DNA of 64,000 nucleotides from Paenibacillus crassostreae (GTDB lineage Bacteria > Bacillota > Bacilli > Paenibacillales > Paenibacillaceae): the NCBI RefSeq assembly GCF_001857945.1, contig NZ_CP017770.1, forward strand, positions 3,286,001-3,350,000, given 5' to 3'. How positions within the stretch are numbered: the stretch's first letter is position 1; the number at the start of each line of letters is the position of its first letter. The notes under the pieces are model-generated. The model was given only the letters and a program-made list of their open reading frames with translations. It was not told the DNA's origin and made no database searches. Positions 35,833 through 45,587 of this stretch are shown here, piece after piece. Position numbers and translations under genes: made by a program.

Positions 35833-36720
35833 ATGAAGAAAAGAGAGGGATTATGGTTCTATACATTCATTTCTCCTTGGTTAATTGGTTTTCTAGGTCT
35901 GACTTTAGGACCCATTATATTTTCTATTTATATGAGTTTTACAGATTGGGATCTATTTCAATCACCTAACTTTATCGGGATTGAGAATTATAATTCACTA
36001 TTAACCGCAGATCCGATATTTTGGAAGTCCATTGGTAATACATTTTTTTATGCTCTGATTGCAGTTCCGTTAGGGATGGCAATTTCATTATGGATCGCTT
36101 ACTTTTTGAATAAAAAGCTACAGGGAATCACCTTTTTCCGAGTGTTGTTTTACTTACCTTCAATCGTACCAGTTGTGGCAACTTCGTTACTATTTGTTCA
36201 ATTGTTCGCACCTACAGAAGGGATAATTAATCAAATATTAGGTTTGATTGGAATTGAGGGACCTCATTGGTTGCTTGATAGTCAATGGGTAAAACCTGCA
36301 TTAATCCTCATGTCGTTATGGGGTGTAGGTGGAGGTGTTGTATTACTATTGGCTGGGATGAAGGGAATTCCACCAGAATTTTATGAGTCCGCTGCTATTG
36401 ATGGAGCTTCAAGCAGACAAAGCTTCTTTAGTATTACGTTTCCGATGCTGACACCTGTTATCTTCTTTAATTTAGTTACGGGTATCATAGGAGCGCTTCA
36501 GACATTCGCACAAGTCTTTATCATGACGTCAGGTGGGCCGGATAATGCCAGTCAAATGGTTGTACCGTATCTGTTCCAGAATGCTTTCCGCTTCTACAAG
36601 ATGGGTTATGCTTCTGCAATAGCATGGATACTTTTCATTATCATCTTGATGTTGACGCTTATTGTGTTCCGTTCGTCGTCATTATGGGTGCATTACGAGG
36701 AGGGGAAAGAGAATGGGTAG
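35833..36720 (+). CDS. Sugar ABC transporter permease (MalF/UgpA type)
   Basis: A 295-residue integral-membrane permease with six helices; it starts MKKREGLWFYTFISPWLIGF, typical of the family, and its EAA loop reads FYESAAIDGASSRQSFFSIT followed by FPMLTPV. GGAGG lies 7 nt before ATG 35833. It overlaps the next permease by 8 bp. No ATPase gene is present in the operon, as usual for Firmicutes that share MsmX. Confidence 0.93.
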   Translation: MKKREGLWFYTFISPWLIGFLGLTLGPIIFSIYMSFTDWDLFQSPNFIGIENYNSLLTADPIFWKSIGNTFFYALIAVPLGMAISLWIAYFLNKKLQGITFFRVLFYLPSIVPVVATSLLFVQLFAPTEGIINQILGLIGIEGPHWLLDSQWVKPALILMSLWGVGGGVVLLLAGMKGIPPEFYESAAIDGASSRQSFFSITFPMLTPVIFFNLVTGIIGALQTFAQVFIMTSGGPDNASQMVVPYLFQNAFRFYKMGYASAIAWILFIIILMLTLIVFRSSSLWVHYEEGKENG

Positions 36721-37558
36721 AATATCCAAGATGGAGAAGAGTATTTCCTATCTAATATTGTGCTTGGTGGGTGTCTTGTTGTTTGTACCCTTCGTATACA
36801 TGTTATCTATAGCATTTGCGAGTGATGCTACGACAGTAAAAGCGGCGTTTACATTCATTCCACTTGAGTTTACCTTCAACAACATAACAAGAGTTTTTAC
36901 TGATTATCATATGGGAACGTATTTAAAGAATAGTATCATTATTACATTATGGACAGTTGTTGGTTCTGTTATATCGGCCTCGTTCGTATCGTATGGTTTT
37001 GCTCGATTGAAAGCCAAAGGAAGTGGGATTTTATTTGCTGTATTGCTTAGTACAATGATGATCCCAGGTGAAGTCACTATGGTGCCACAATTTATCATTT
37101 TCAAAGAGTTAGGATGGATTAATACATTCTTGCCACTCATTGTACCTAGTTTTTTTGCTGGAGCTTTTAATGTATTTCTAATCCGTCAGTTCGTTATGGC
37201 TATTCCTAAATCGCTAGATGAAGCAGCAATGATTGATGGCATGGGGTACTTCGGTATATATTCAAAAATTATACTTCCAATGACTTACCCTATACTTTCT
37301 GCGATTGCTATATTTTCATTCTCCTATAACTGGGGTAACTTTATGGGTCCGTTAATTTATATCAATGATCCAGAAAAAACGCCGTTAGCACTTGGAGTAC
37401 AACTGATAAGTACTGCTGCGGGTGGGCAAGTACCACCGTGGAATATGGTAATGGTCGCTTCATTATTTCTGACTCTACCCATGCTTATTGTGTATATATT
37501 TGGTCAACGTTTTATATATGAAGCGAATATTAGTGGAGGTAGTGCTGGTATTAAATAG
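36713..37558 (+). CDS. Sugar ABC transporter permease (MalG/UgpE type)
   Basis: The partner permease, 281 residues, six helices, with EAA loop SLDEAAMIDGMGYFGIYSKI. ATG 36713 sits 7 nt after GAGGAGGGG and overlaps the upstream stop (ATGGGTAG), implying translational coupling. The importer would bring in galactan-derived oligosaccharides given the neighbouring hydrolases. Confidence 0.93.
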   Translation: MGRISKMEKSISYLILCLVGVLLFVPFVYMLSIAFASDATTVKAAFTFIPLEFTFNNITRVFTDYHMGTYLKNSIIITLWTVVGSVISASFVSYGFARLKAKGSGILFAVLLSTMMIPGEVTMVPQFIIFKELGWINTFLPLIVPSFFAGAFNVFLIRQFVMAIPKSLDEAAMIDGMGYFGIYSKIILPMTYPILSAIAIFSFSYNWGNFMGPLIYINDPEKTPLALGVQLISTAAGGQVPPWNMVMVASLFLTLPMLIVYIFGQRFIYEANISGGSAGIK

Positions 37559-37602
37559 ATTCATTGTGAGTTGTCATGCAAATATTCAGGAGTTGAGAAT
37601 AT

Positions 37603-39084
37603 ATGAAAAGACGTGTAAGGGTAGGACTGTTATTGAGTGTAACAGTGATCACTCTTGGAATAATAGGAGGAATAATAATGAATCAATCGCAGTCAGAGAC
37701 AAATACGTTGAAGTTTCTTGAGTTGGATTCATCAACCATTCATGTACAACCTGAGGATGGATATGATGGCTTTGAGGGTTGGGGGACTTCTCTTGCCTGG
37801 TGGGGGCATGTATTAGGGCAATGGACAAATAAAGAGAAGCTAAATGAGGTCATGGATCTGGTGTTTGATCCTAATAAAGGCCTTGGACTTAATATCGTTC
37901 GCTACAATATCGGTGGCGGGGAAGATCCCAATATTGAGAATAATACGCTTCGCCCGGGTGGCGATGTTCCTGGCTTTCAGCCTAATGAAGGACAGTGGGA
38001 TTGGGATGCAGACATAGGACAACGTGCTGTTCTGCTAGCTTCACTACAACGTGGAGTAACGATTGCAGAGGCGTTCTCCAATTCACCACCGTACTGGATG
38101 ACGAATAGTGGTTCTGTGACAGGAGCAGTCGATGGTGGGAATAATTTGAAGGATGAATATTATGATGCCTTTGCCGATTATTTAACTGAAGTCGTTAAGC
38201 AGTATGAGGCAAGATGGGGAGTGACATTTCGGACGTTGAATCCGCTTAATGAACCCGCTTCGAACTGGTGGAAGAAGGGCAATATTCAAGAGGGTAGCCA
38301 TTTCAGCGTGGATAAACAGATAGAGATCATTAATAAGGTCTCTGAATCACTGCAGTCCAAAGGACTTTCAGGGACAGCGATCAGTGGCCCCGACGAGAAT
38401 AGTGTAGATGAAACGCTAGAGATGATACATGGTTATGATGAAGCAACAATTCGCAACATTTCCCAAATAAATACACATACGTATAATGGTGCGAACCTTG
38501 AGGAACTTCGGAATTGGACAGCAGAAAGAGGATTAAAGCTATGGATGTCTGAGTATGGAACAGGAGGCAGTGAGCCACATAATCATCAGGATATTAGCAG
38601 TGTTATGGAATTATCGGAGCGTATTATATACGATTTACGAATTCTTCAACCAGCTGCTTGGGTATATTGGCAAGCCGTTGAAGATGAGAGTGCAAATAAT
38701 AATTGGGGATTTATTCACTCTGATTTTTTGGGAGAAGAGAGCTATGAGATAACGAAACAATATTATGCGATGGCTAATTTCAGTCGATTTATTCGTCCTG
38801 GTAGTCGGATCATACGTACAGATGATGGTCGTACAGTAGCAGCATATGATGCTCAGAAAGAACAGCTTACCATCGTCGTGCGAAATGAGCAGGCGGAGAA
38901 AGAACTTATTTATGATTTAACATCGTTTGAGTTCGATAGTGAAAAGGCAGAAATTTATCAGACTTCAGAGACTGACAATTTGACTAGATCAGAATTACCA
39001 CTTTATAAAAATGGAATGAAGTTGACTGTTGGACATCAATCAGTAACGACAATAGTTATCTCGAATATACAAATTAAAGAGTAG
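37603..39084 (+). CDS. GH30 glycoside hydrolase, probable endo-beta-1,6-galactanase
   Basis: A glycoside hydrolase family 30 enzyme, 493 residues. The N-terminal hydrophobic segment (residues about 7-25) lacks a lipobox, so it is a signal peptide or membrane anchor and the enzyme acts outside. The catalytic acid/base is Glu217 in TLNPLNEPASNWW and the nucleophile Glu317 in LKLWMSEYGTGG. The EGWGTSLAWWGHV segment resembles the GH30_5 galactanase group rather than glucuronoxylanases; the subfamily call is by eye. With the importer and the GH35 it suggests degradation of beta-1,6-galactan side chains of arabinogalactan. Confidence 0.85.
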   Translation: MKRRVRVGLLLSVTVITLGIIGGIIMNQSQSETNTLKFLELDSSTIHVQPEDGYDGFEGWGTSLAWWGHVLGQWTNKEKLNEVMDLVFDPNKGLGLNIVRYNIGGGEDPNIENNTLRPGGDVPGFQPNEGQWDWDADIGQRAVLLASLQRGVTIAEAFSNSPPYWMTNSGSVTGAVDGGNNLKDEYYDAFADYLTEVVKQYEARWGVTFRTLNPLNEPASNWWKKGNIQEGSHFSVDKQIEIINKVSESLQSKGLSGTAISGPDENSVDETLEMIHGYDEATIRNISQINTHTYNGANLEELRNWTAERGLKLWMSEYGTGGSEPHNHQDISSVMELSERIIYDLRILQPAAWVYWQAVEDESANNNWGFIHSDFLGEESYEITKQYYAMANFSRFIRPGSRIIRTDDGRTVAAYDAQKEQLTIVVRNEQAEKELIYDLTSFEFDSEKAEIYQTSETDNLTRSELPLYKNGMKLTVGHQSVTTIVISNIQIKE

Positions 39085-39104
39085 GACAACGAGGAGTGTA
39101 GAGA

Positions 39105-41858
39105 ATGCATAGTAAAGAAGAGATTGTACAATATGACTCTAAGAGTTATAGAATCAACGGGAAGCAGGTCTTCCTGAATAGCGGCGCTATCCATTATTTT
39201 CGTATGCCAAGAGAAGAATGGCGTGAGGTGCTTGTTAAGGCTAAATTGGCAGGTATGAACTGTGTTGATACTTATTTCGCATGGAATATTCATGAACCTG
39301 AAGAGGGTAAATGGAACTTTGAAGGAGATAACGACTGTGGAGATTTTCTCGATTTATGTGCGGAATTGGGACTGTGGGTAATCGCTCGTCCGGGACCCTA
39401 CATTTGTGCGGAGTGGGATTTCGGTGGATTTCCATGGTGGCTGAATAATAAAAAAGATATTAAATTTCGAACTTATAATAAACCCTATCTAGATTATGTA
39501 GATCGTTATTTCGATAAAATGATTCCCATTATAAGTGATCGTCAGGTTACAAATGGTGGGGCAGTTATACTTGTCCAGGTAGAGAATGAATATGGTTATT
39601 TAGCTGATGATGAAATTGCAGCCGATTATATGCAACATCTGAGAGAAGGATTGATTCAACGGGGGATTGAGGTACCCTTGATCACCTGTGTAGGTGGTGT
39701 AGAAGGAACAATTGAAGGAGCAAACTTCTGGTCGAACGCCGACCAGCATTACGATAATTTACGCACAAAACAACCGGATACACCTAAGATCGTAACTGAA
39801 TTTTGGACAGGTTGGTTCGAGCATTGGGGAGCGATGTCAGCAACACAGAAGACAGCGGCGCTTTATGAAAAAAGAACGCTGGAGGTACTCCGCGCTGGAT
39901 ACAGCGGAATTAGCCATTATATGTTCTTTGGAGGAACCAATTTTGGCAACTATGGAGGAAGAACGGTTGGTGCAAGTGATATCTTCATGGTGACTTCCTA
40001 TGATTATGATGCTCCACTGAACGAATACGGGAGAGTTACGGAGAAATATAATGTAGCCAAAAAGCTTGCCTACTTTGTTAAAGCGATCGAGGGACTTCTA
40101 TTGAATTCAGTGGAAGGTGTATGTGAAGATATTGAGAGTAGACTAAGTAAGGGATTCACAGCACGCTATAGGGAGCAAGAAGACCAGCGAATCTGGTTTG
40201 TAGAGAGTGAAAAGGATGAGAGGGAGACGACGTATCTTACATTAGCCAGTGGGAATACAATTCCAGTTACGGTTAAGCCGGGAGCTATCACACCAGTACT
40301 TGAGCGAGTAGAGATTGTACCAAATGTACGTTTAACAAGTAATACTTATCTTCTCAGTAATGAAGAGGTTGAAGGGATTCACACTTTGATAATTGCTACT
40401 GACAATGGAGAGCGTTCATGGGTCGAATTAGAGTCTGAACAACCGATTCAACTAGACGGTCTTGTATCACAACAGATGGACTTCAGTACTGACGGAAAAA
40501 GGCTTACACTGGATAACTATCACTTCAACGAGACACAAGTCATCTCTTTGATCATTGCCAAAAAACAGTTCCAACTCATATTCATAAATGGTGAAATGGC
40601 GAAAAATACATGGCGTGTGGATGATCATAAAGGTATCCGCTGGGCACTAGGATATCCAGATATGAATATCTTAGAAGACGGGTCTATTAAAGTCGCCCTA
40701 AGCAGAAGTGGGAATGGAGTACTTCATCTAGGCAAATGGGATACTCTTGAAGCATTTAGTGATGGATCTGTAGGCGTATCACCATATGTGCATCTAGATG
40801 CACCTGAAGTAAATGTGCTGACAACACAAGTGGCAGAATTATCCCTACGTGCTGGTGGTACAAGTAAAGAGGCACCGATAGGCTTCTCCGAATTAGGACA
40901 GCCGTACGGACACATTCTGTATACTTGCGATTTCGAACAAGGAGAAAATGAGAAAAGAACGGTAGTCATCCCGGCGGTTCAAGACACCATTAGAGTCTTT
41001 GTGAACGGAAGGAATCAACATTTGATTCGAGAAGTGGGTGCAGTTTGTGTACTCCTAGATCTTGTGCCTAATCAGACAAACCACTTACAATTTCTTGTGC
41101 AGAACATGGGGCGGTTGAATTTCTCTCCATATCTTGGTGAAATGAAGGGTATAGCAGGCACTATTTACCTTGATGGGAGTACTGTTGATATACGCGATCA
41201 GTGGCAATACGAGAACACAAGTATTCATCTTGGTAAAGTCTGCAAGGTTGAACCGGGAAAGGTGATTCATCGGACATTTACACTTAAGGATCAAGATCGA
41301 GCTATACTGGTTGGAGCGATGATCGATAAGCTTAGAATTAATGGGCAACAGATCGTGACTAATGGTATTCAGGATGGGGTCTCATTCCAGACGGCAGATA
41401 TTTCCTCACACATTAGGGAAGGCGTTAATGAGATTGAAATGTGTTATATGAAATCTCCGATTGATCGTTTGGAACTTATCGCCTATCATTCGAGAAACGA
41501 ACTTAATGATTGGCATATGCAGGATGTAAGCACACTGGAACGCATTGAAGATCACAACAGGGAAGTCTGTGGAGTACCTTCATGGCATACATTGCAATTT
41601 GCAAGATCTACATTGCCGGAATATGTTCATGCTAGACTAAAGCTTCGATTGACGGGGATGAGTAAAGGGATCGTAAAGCTGAATGGGATACACTTAGGCC
41701 GCTACTGGCAGATTGGACCGCAGGAGGATTATAAAATACCTATGGCATGGTTACAGGACATGAATAAGCTTGAATTGTTTGATGAAGAGGGTAGAAGTCC
41801 TCTACGAGTTCGATTGATATATGATCTTCAGTCTAGTGAGAGATGGATATCGATTTAG
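39105..41858 (+). CDS. GH35 beta-galactosidase
   Basis: A 917-residue family 35 beta-galactosidase without a signal peptide, so cytoplasmic. The TIM barrel starts GAIHYFRMPREEWRE; the acid/base Glu162 lies in VQVENEYGY and the nucleophile Glu232 in TEFWTGWFEHWG. GGTNFGNYGG is a further hallmark. C-terminal beta domains follow. It would release galactose from imported oligosaccharides. It begins 20 bp after the GH30 gene and is the last gene of the operon. Confidence 0.94.
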   Translation: MHSKEEIVQYDSKSYRINGKQVFLNSGAIHYFRMPREEWREVLVKAKLAGMNCVDTYFAWNIHEPEEGKWNFEGDNDCGDFLDLCAELGLWVIARPGPYICAEWDFGGFPWWLNNKKDIKFRTYNKPYLDYVDRYFDKMIPIISDRQVTNGGAVILVQVENEYGYLADDEIAADYMQHLREGLIQRGIEVPLITCVGGVEGTIEGANFWSNADQHYDNLRTKQPDTPKIVTEFWTGWFEHWGAMSATQKTAALYEKRTLEVLRAGYSGISHYMFFGGTNFGNYGGRTVGASDIFMVTSYDYDAPLNEYGRVTEKYNVAKKLAYFVKAIEGLLLNSVEGVCEDIESRLSKGFTARYREQEDQRIWFVESEKDERETTYLTLASGNTIPVTVKPGAITPVLERVEIVPNVRLTSNTYLLSNEEVEGIHTLIIATDNGERSWVELESEQPIQLDGLVSQQMDFSTDGKRLTLDNYHFNETQVISLIIAKKQFQLIFINGEMAKNTWRVDDHKGIRWALGYPDMNILEDGSIKVALSRSGNGVLHLGKWDTLEAFSDGSVGVSPYVHLDAPEVNVLTTQVAELSLRAGGTSKEAPIGFSELGQPYGHILYTCDFEQGENEKRTVVIPAVQDTIRVFVNGRNQHLIREVGAVCVLLDLVPNQTNHLQFLVQNMGRLNFSPYLGEMKGIAGTIYLDGSTVDIRDQWQYENTSIHLGKVCKVEPGKVIHRTFTLKDQDRAILVGAMIDKLRINGQQIVTNGIQDGVSFQTADISSHIREGVNEIEMCYMKSPIDRLELIAYHSRNELNDWHMQDVSTLERIEDHNREVCGVPSWHTLQFARSTLPEYVHARLKLRLTGMSKGIVKLNGIHLGRYWQIGPQEDYKIPMAWLQDMNKLELFDEEGRSPLRVRLIYDLQSSERWISI

Positions 41859-41885
41859 TTATCGACTCGCTAGCCGGGGGGTTAA

Positions 41886-42281
41886 TTATAATTCAGTGTG
41901 GATGATAATATTGGATTCTTTGAATGTTCCATCTTGAGATATGAGATATTTTTTCTCTATCTCTTTTTTGTTCAGGAGTAGATCATTCATGTAGTTATCA
42001 ACCTGATGTTTTAAATTTTGTATAATACCCATTTGTACCTTGTGAATTTGATCTTCCATACAGAATGCTGAACAAGATAAGAATCCATTGGAGTAATGAT
42101 GAGTATCATTGTATATAGTATTGATCTTCTCTTTATAGATTCTTTTTACTGTACCTTCGGTATGTTTGATTTCATAGTATCGATTGGTTTCAATAAGGAG
42201 TCTCCAAATATCGACTTTAAATTTAAAATCGTCCTTTAGTAATTGTCCTATTACATGATAAAATCGAACGTTCCTAGTCAT
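41886..42281 (-). CDS. Unknown protein, 131 residues
   Basis: A charged protein (MTRNVRFYHVIGQLLKDD start) with alternating K/E and many H, N and Y, a central FLSCSAFCMEDQIHKVQMGI, and an amphipathic helical C-terminal half. No signal peptide or membrane helix. GAGAGGAACC lies upstream of the ATG on the minus strand. I do not recognise a family. It is convergent with the galactan operon and divergent from the methyltransferase-like gene. Confidence 0.6.
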   Translation of the reverse strand: MTRNVRFYHVIGQLLKDDFKFKVDIWRLLIETNRYYEIKHTEGTVKRIYKEKINTIYNDTHHYSNGFLSCSAFCMEDQIHKVQMGIIQNLKHQVDNYMNDLLLNKKEIEKKYLISQDGTFKESNIIIHTEL

Positions 42282-42486
42282 GAGGTTGGTTCCTCTCGTT
42301 GTAAAGTATAAATAAGATGAAAGTCAACGCTTGTCTATACGATAGTAATTATAGCATAGGTAGGTTTTTATTATTCGTAGAAAGTTATCCAATTTAACAA
42401 CAAGGTTAGTACATTGTATACTAGTCGATAGTCAAGTAAGTTCGAAACGGATACATACTAAAGAGTTACAGAAGGAGATCAATCAC

Positions 42487-43242
42487 TTGCATCAACTTGC
42501 CAAGGTGGATAGTAGACATCAAGAATTAACGGTGTATGAAGCGAATCACTTGTATGGGAAGATTGGAAAATATCGATTCTTACAATTCTCAGATCATGCG
42601 GTCCAAGGAGCGATAGATTTGAGGGATCCGAAACGCATCGTGTTGGAGTATCCGAGAGCAATCATACATATCATGGAACGTAATAATCCGTCATTTGATC
42701 AAGTATTTGTCATTGGTCATGGTATAGGGACTATTGCTGGACATTATCCAGACAAGCAATTTACGGTAGCCGAAATCGATGAATTAGTAGTGGAATTAAG
42801 TAGAGAATATTTTGACTATCAAAGGGATAATATTGTGGTTGGGGATGGGCGAGAGATCCTTAAGAGTCAAGAACGACATCGATTTGATTACATTATTCTC
42901 GATGCTTTCACAAAGGATGGAACTCCAGATCATTTAACAACATTGGAATTCTTCGAAATGACGCTAGAGAAACTTAACTCCATGGGATCTATTATCATGA
43001 ATTTGATGGGTAGAACGAAGAACGATAAACTGATTAACGCTATTTATACGACACTTAGTGAAACATATTCCTATACTAAGGCTTTTTCCTTGCCGAGTAG
43101 CGATTTCTCTGAAGTAAAGAATATCATTGTTATCGGAAGTCACGAGCAGATCCATGTCGAACCATATTCTATGGCAGGATTTATTGAAATTCAATTAGGA
43201 CAAGGGCATATTATCAAAGATAGGATTCAGTATAAAACATAA
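42487..43242 (+). CDS. Spermidine-synthase-like methyltransferase-fold protein
   Basis: A 251-residue protein with a spermidine-synthase-like Rossmann fold. FVIGHGIGTIAGHYP is the nucleotide-binding motif I, VAEIDELVVELSREYFD carries the acidic residue after beta 2, IVVGDGREIL the next strand, and FDYIILDAFTKDGTPDHLTT the catalytic-region aspartate. The small N-terminal domain (LTVYEANHLYGKIGKYRFLQ) is also typical. It may be an aminopropyltransferase relative or an unrelated methyltransferase. TTG 42487 follows AAGGAGA by 9 nt. Confidence 0.75.
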   Translation: MHQLAKVDSRHQELTVYEANHLYGKIGKYRFLQFSDHAVQGAIDLRDPKRIVLEYPRAIIHIMERNNPSFDQVFVIGHGIGTIAGHYPDKQFTVAEIDELVVELSREYFDYQRDNIVVGDGREILKSQERHRFDYIILDAFTKDGTPDHLTTLEFFEMTLEKLNSMGSIIMNLMGRTKNDKLINAIYTTLSETYSYTKAFSLPSSDFSEVKNIIVIGSHEQIHVEPYSMAGFIEIQLGQGHIIKDRIQYKT

Positions 43243-43296
43243 AAGAAAGGGGAACATTACTGAAGTAGACGCGAAAAAAGAATGGAGTGATACCTA

Positions 43297-43470
43297 ATGG
43301 ACATCACACTGGGTGCAGATGATGTTATAGAGCGCATCAGGCAACTTCAATCCAATGGCGAGACAGTAAACAAGAAGCAAGTGAAGCAGAACGATCCCGA
43401 GTTAATGCGGAGTGCATTATTCTACTTCCCAAGTTGGGATCATGCACTGAAGAACGCAGAGACCATGTAA
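43297..43470 (+). CDS. Small protein with a homing-endonuclease-associated repeat, 57 residues
   Basis: ATG 43297 follows GGAG by about 9 nt. The product contains RQLQSNGETVNKKQVKQNDP and SALFYFPSWDHALKNA, which follows the pattern of the HNH-associated repeat (conserved Dp.L..aA...FgSW..Al..A). This repeat normally binds DNA beside HNH nucleases; here it is a stand-alone unit with no nuclease nearby. It comes 54 bp after the methyltransferase-like gene and before a strong terminator, so it may be cotranscribed with that gene. Confidence 0.6.
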   Translation: MDITLGADDVIERIRQLQSNGETVNKKQVKQNDPELMRSALFYFPSWDHALKNAETM

Positions 43471-43485
43471 TTGCATGAAGGCATA

Positions 43486-43540
43486 AAGAAAAGTCGAGTG
43501 AAATCAGATTAGTAACTGATTTTCACTCGACTTTTCTTTA
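43486..43540. terminator. Bidirectional terminator between convergent genes
   Basis: AAGAAAAGTCGAGTGAAA pairs with TTTCACTCGACTTTTCTT around inner TCAG/CTGA, with A and T runs on both sides. It serves the small gene (+) and the phosphoesterase (-). Confidence 0.92.
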
Positions 43541-43551
43541 ATGAAGCACTG

Positions 43552-44652
43552 CTATAAACCAAACATAACGTTAATTTGCACAATTTCAGCTCGACTGCCT
43601 ATGCGAATAGGAGGACCCCAAAAGCCAAATCCTGAGGTTACGATAGAGTGGAATTGATGTTTCTGAAGAAGTCCCCAATCGTTCTCAAATAAGCGTTGTG
43701 TTATCAGATTGGCAGGTGCGATCTGTCCGTGATGGGTATGACCTGAGACCATAAGATCGATTCCTTGTTGCTGTGCAATATCGAAATCCTTTGGTTGATG
43801 ATCTAATAGGATCATTGGTTTCGAGAGATCTAGATCTTTCATAATGTCAGAAAGTAGAATTCTGTCGGGGTCACTATGATCTTTCCTACCAATGAGTGTG
43901 AAGCGATCGTCGATTGTAATGGATTCATCATATAATACATGAATATTACTTTGTTCGAGGATATCGATGAGCTCCGCCATCGTACCTTCGTACTTGTCGT
44001 GATTGCCTAGCGAGGCATATACCCCGTAAGGAGCTTGTATTTTAGCTAGAATTGGTCCTATTCCTTGATCTATATACTGCTCGACCTGATCGTCGAATAT
44101 ATCTCCCGGAAACAACACAATATCTGGATTTAATGCATTAATCTCATCTACCATTCCAGTCGCATGATTCTTCCCAGATAGAACACTGAAATGCATATCG
44201 GAAGCCATCACAATCTTCAGTGGTTCGGAGGATGTTGATTTTTTGGCAATGGTAATATCATAGGTACGGATGATAGGACTGAAAGCATTAAATGAACCGT
44301 ACGAAAGTAGTGAGATCAGTAGAATCAATGTGATGACTCCAGACCATTTTAGGACATGATGTCTAGGAAGCGACGTCAATCGCAGCAACCAGACGGTGAT
44401 ATGTACGAGTGGCAATAGCAGTAATAACAAACTGAATAAAGCTAGCCAATACGAACCAATAATACTGATATATAGATTATTAAATAATCTTGCTAGTATA
44501 AATGAGCTAGATAGAAAAATGATAGTAAATATATAGAGGAGTTTAAATTTGAGCGAAAGTGTCGGCTTCATCCACTTCCAGCCACTCCAACCAATATAAA
44601 AGACGAGTAATGCATATAATAAAATAAAGATAACACCTATAAGAATGAACAT
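43552..44652 (-). CDS. Membrane metallophosphoesterase
   Basis: A 366-residue calcineurin-like phosphoesterase with about four N-terminal transmembrane helices (residues 1-125) and a C-terminal catalytic domain. Metal-binding motifs are ASDMHF, FPGDIFDD, LGNHDKYEG, LLDHQPKDF and SGHTHHGQI, the last being characteristic of the YkuE/YaeI group that hydrolyses lipid- or UDP-linked phosphates. AAAGGAG precedes the ATG on the minus strand. The substrate is unknown. Confidence 0.88.
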   Translation of the reverse strand: MFILIGVIFILLYALLVFYIGWSGWKWMKPTLSLKFKLLYIFTIIFLSSSFILARLFNNLYISIIGSYWLALFSLLLLLLPLVHITVWLLRLTSLPRHHVLKWSGVITLILLISLLSYGSFNAFSPIIRTYDITIAKKSTSSEPLKIVMASDMHFSVLSGKNHATGMVDEINALNPDIVLFPGDIFDDQVEQYIDQGIGPILAKIQAPYGVYASLGNHDKYEGTMAELIDILEQSNIHVLYDESITIDDRFTLIGRKDHSDPDRILLSDIMKDLDLSKPMILLDHQPKDFDIAQQQGIDLMVSGHTHHGQIAPANLITQRLFENDWGLLQKHQFHSIVTSGFGFWGPPIRIGSRAEIVQINVMFGL

Positions 44653-44839
44653 AATAATCTCCTTTCATCTTTTATTATAACAATCGCTGTGCTAGAAGAG
44701 AAATGCTGTCTATGTTGACTTGACAATAAACTTTCGAACAGTTATCTTTAAATAGAGATATACAAAATAAAGAATAAGTAATTTAATAAACCTGACTAGT
44801 AATCTTATTGTTGTGCGAACTTTAGAGGAGGAAGAATAT

Positions 44840-45448
44840 ATGATACACACTTTTGAAAAAGGAACTAATCCTGCTGCACCAACACTACTTCTATTACATG
44901 GAACAGGTGGTTCGGAACAGCAGCTGCTACCTGTTGGAAGAATGATATCTCCGGAATCTTCTTTACTCAGTGTTAGAGGGAATATTCTAGAGAATGGCAT
45001 GCCAAGATTCTTCAAGCGGTTAGCTGAAGGGATCTTCGATGTGGAAGACTTAATCTTTCGTACCAAAGAGTTAAATCAATTCTTAGACCAGACTGCTGAA
45101 CAATATCAATTCGACCGCAGTAATGTAGTGGCTGTTGGTTACTCTAACGGTGCTAATATTGCAGGAAGTATGCTATTTCATTATGATATGGCGCTAAATG
45201 GAGCAATTCTCTTCCATCCGATGGTCCCACTTAGAGGAATAGAATTACCTAATTTATCTGGGAAACCTGTGTTCATTGGGGCGGGCAGTAACGACCCGAT
45301 TTGTGCTCCTCAGGAAACAGAAGACCTTCAAGAATTGTTACTAGGTGCGGGTGCGGATGTTTCAGTACATTGGGAACATTTTGGACATCAATTAACTCAA
45401 AGCGAAATAGAAGCGGCGAAGGTCTGGTTTCAGCAACAGGGAAAATAA
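44840..45448 (+). CDS. Alpha/beta hydrolase (MhqD/carboxylesterase-like)
   Basis: A 202-residue serine hydrolase. LLLLHGTGGSEQQL forms the oxyanion region, the nucleophile elbow is VAVGYSNGANIAG, the acid lies in IGAGSNDPICAPQET and the histidine in EHFGHQLTQSE. It resembles phospholipase/carboxylesterases and Bacillus MhqD, which is linked to quinone resistance; here no quinone dioxygenase or MarR regulator is adjacent. ATG 44840 follows GAGGAGGAAG by about 6-8 nt. Confidence 0.88.
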   Translation: MIHTFEKGTNPAAPTLLLLHGTGGSEQQLLPVGRMISPESSLLSVRGNILENGMPRFFKRLAEGIFDVEDLIFRTKELNQFLDQTAEQYQFDRSNVVAVGYSNGANIAGSMLFHYDMALNGAILFHPMVPLRGIELPNLSGKPVFIGAGSNDPICAPQETEDLQELLLGAGADVSVHWEHFGHQLTQSEIEAAKVWFQQQGK

Positions 45449-45463
45449 TAACGTATAACTATG

Positions 45464-45511
45464 AACCGAGTGATATTGAGGGATCTATCCCTTAGTATCA
45501 CTCGGTTTTTA
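45464..45511 (+). terminator. Terminator of the hydrolase gene
   Basis: AACCGAGTGATA pairs with TATCACTCGGTT (one bulge region, inner GGGAT/ATCCC), followed by TTT. It insulates the com-like locus from upstream transcription. Confidence 0.88.
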
Positions 45512-45587
45512 TGTGTCTAAAGAGAATGTTAAGTTGTGGTTTACTTACGGAATTCGCAAAAAAAAGTGGATTAATAAAGCTTAATGA

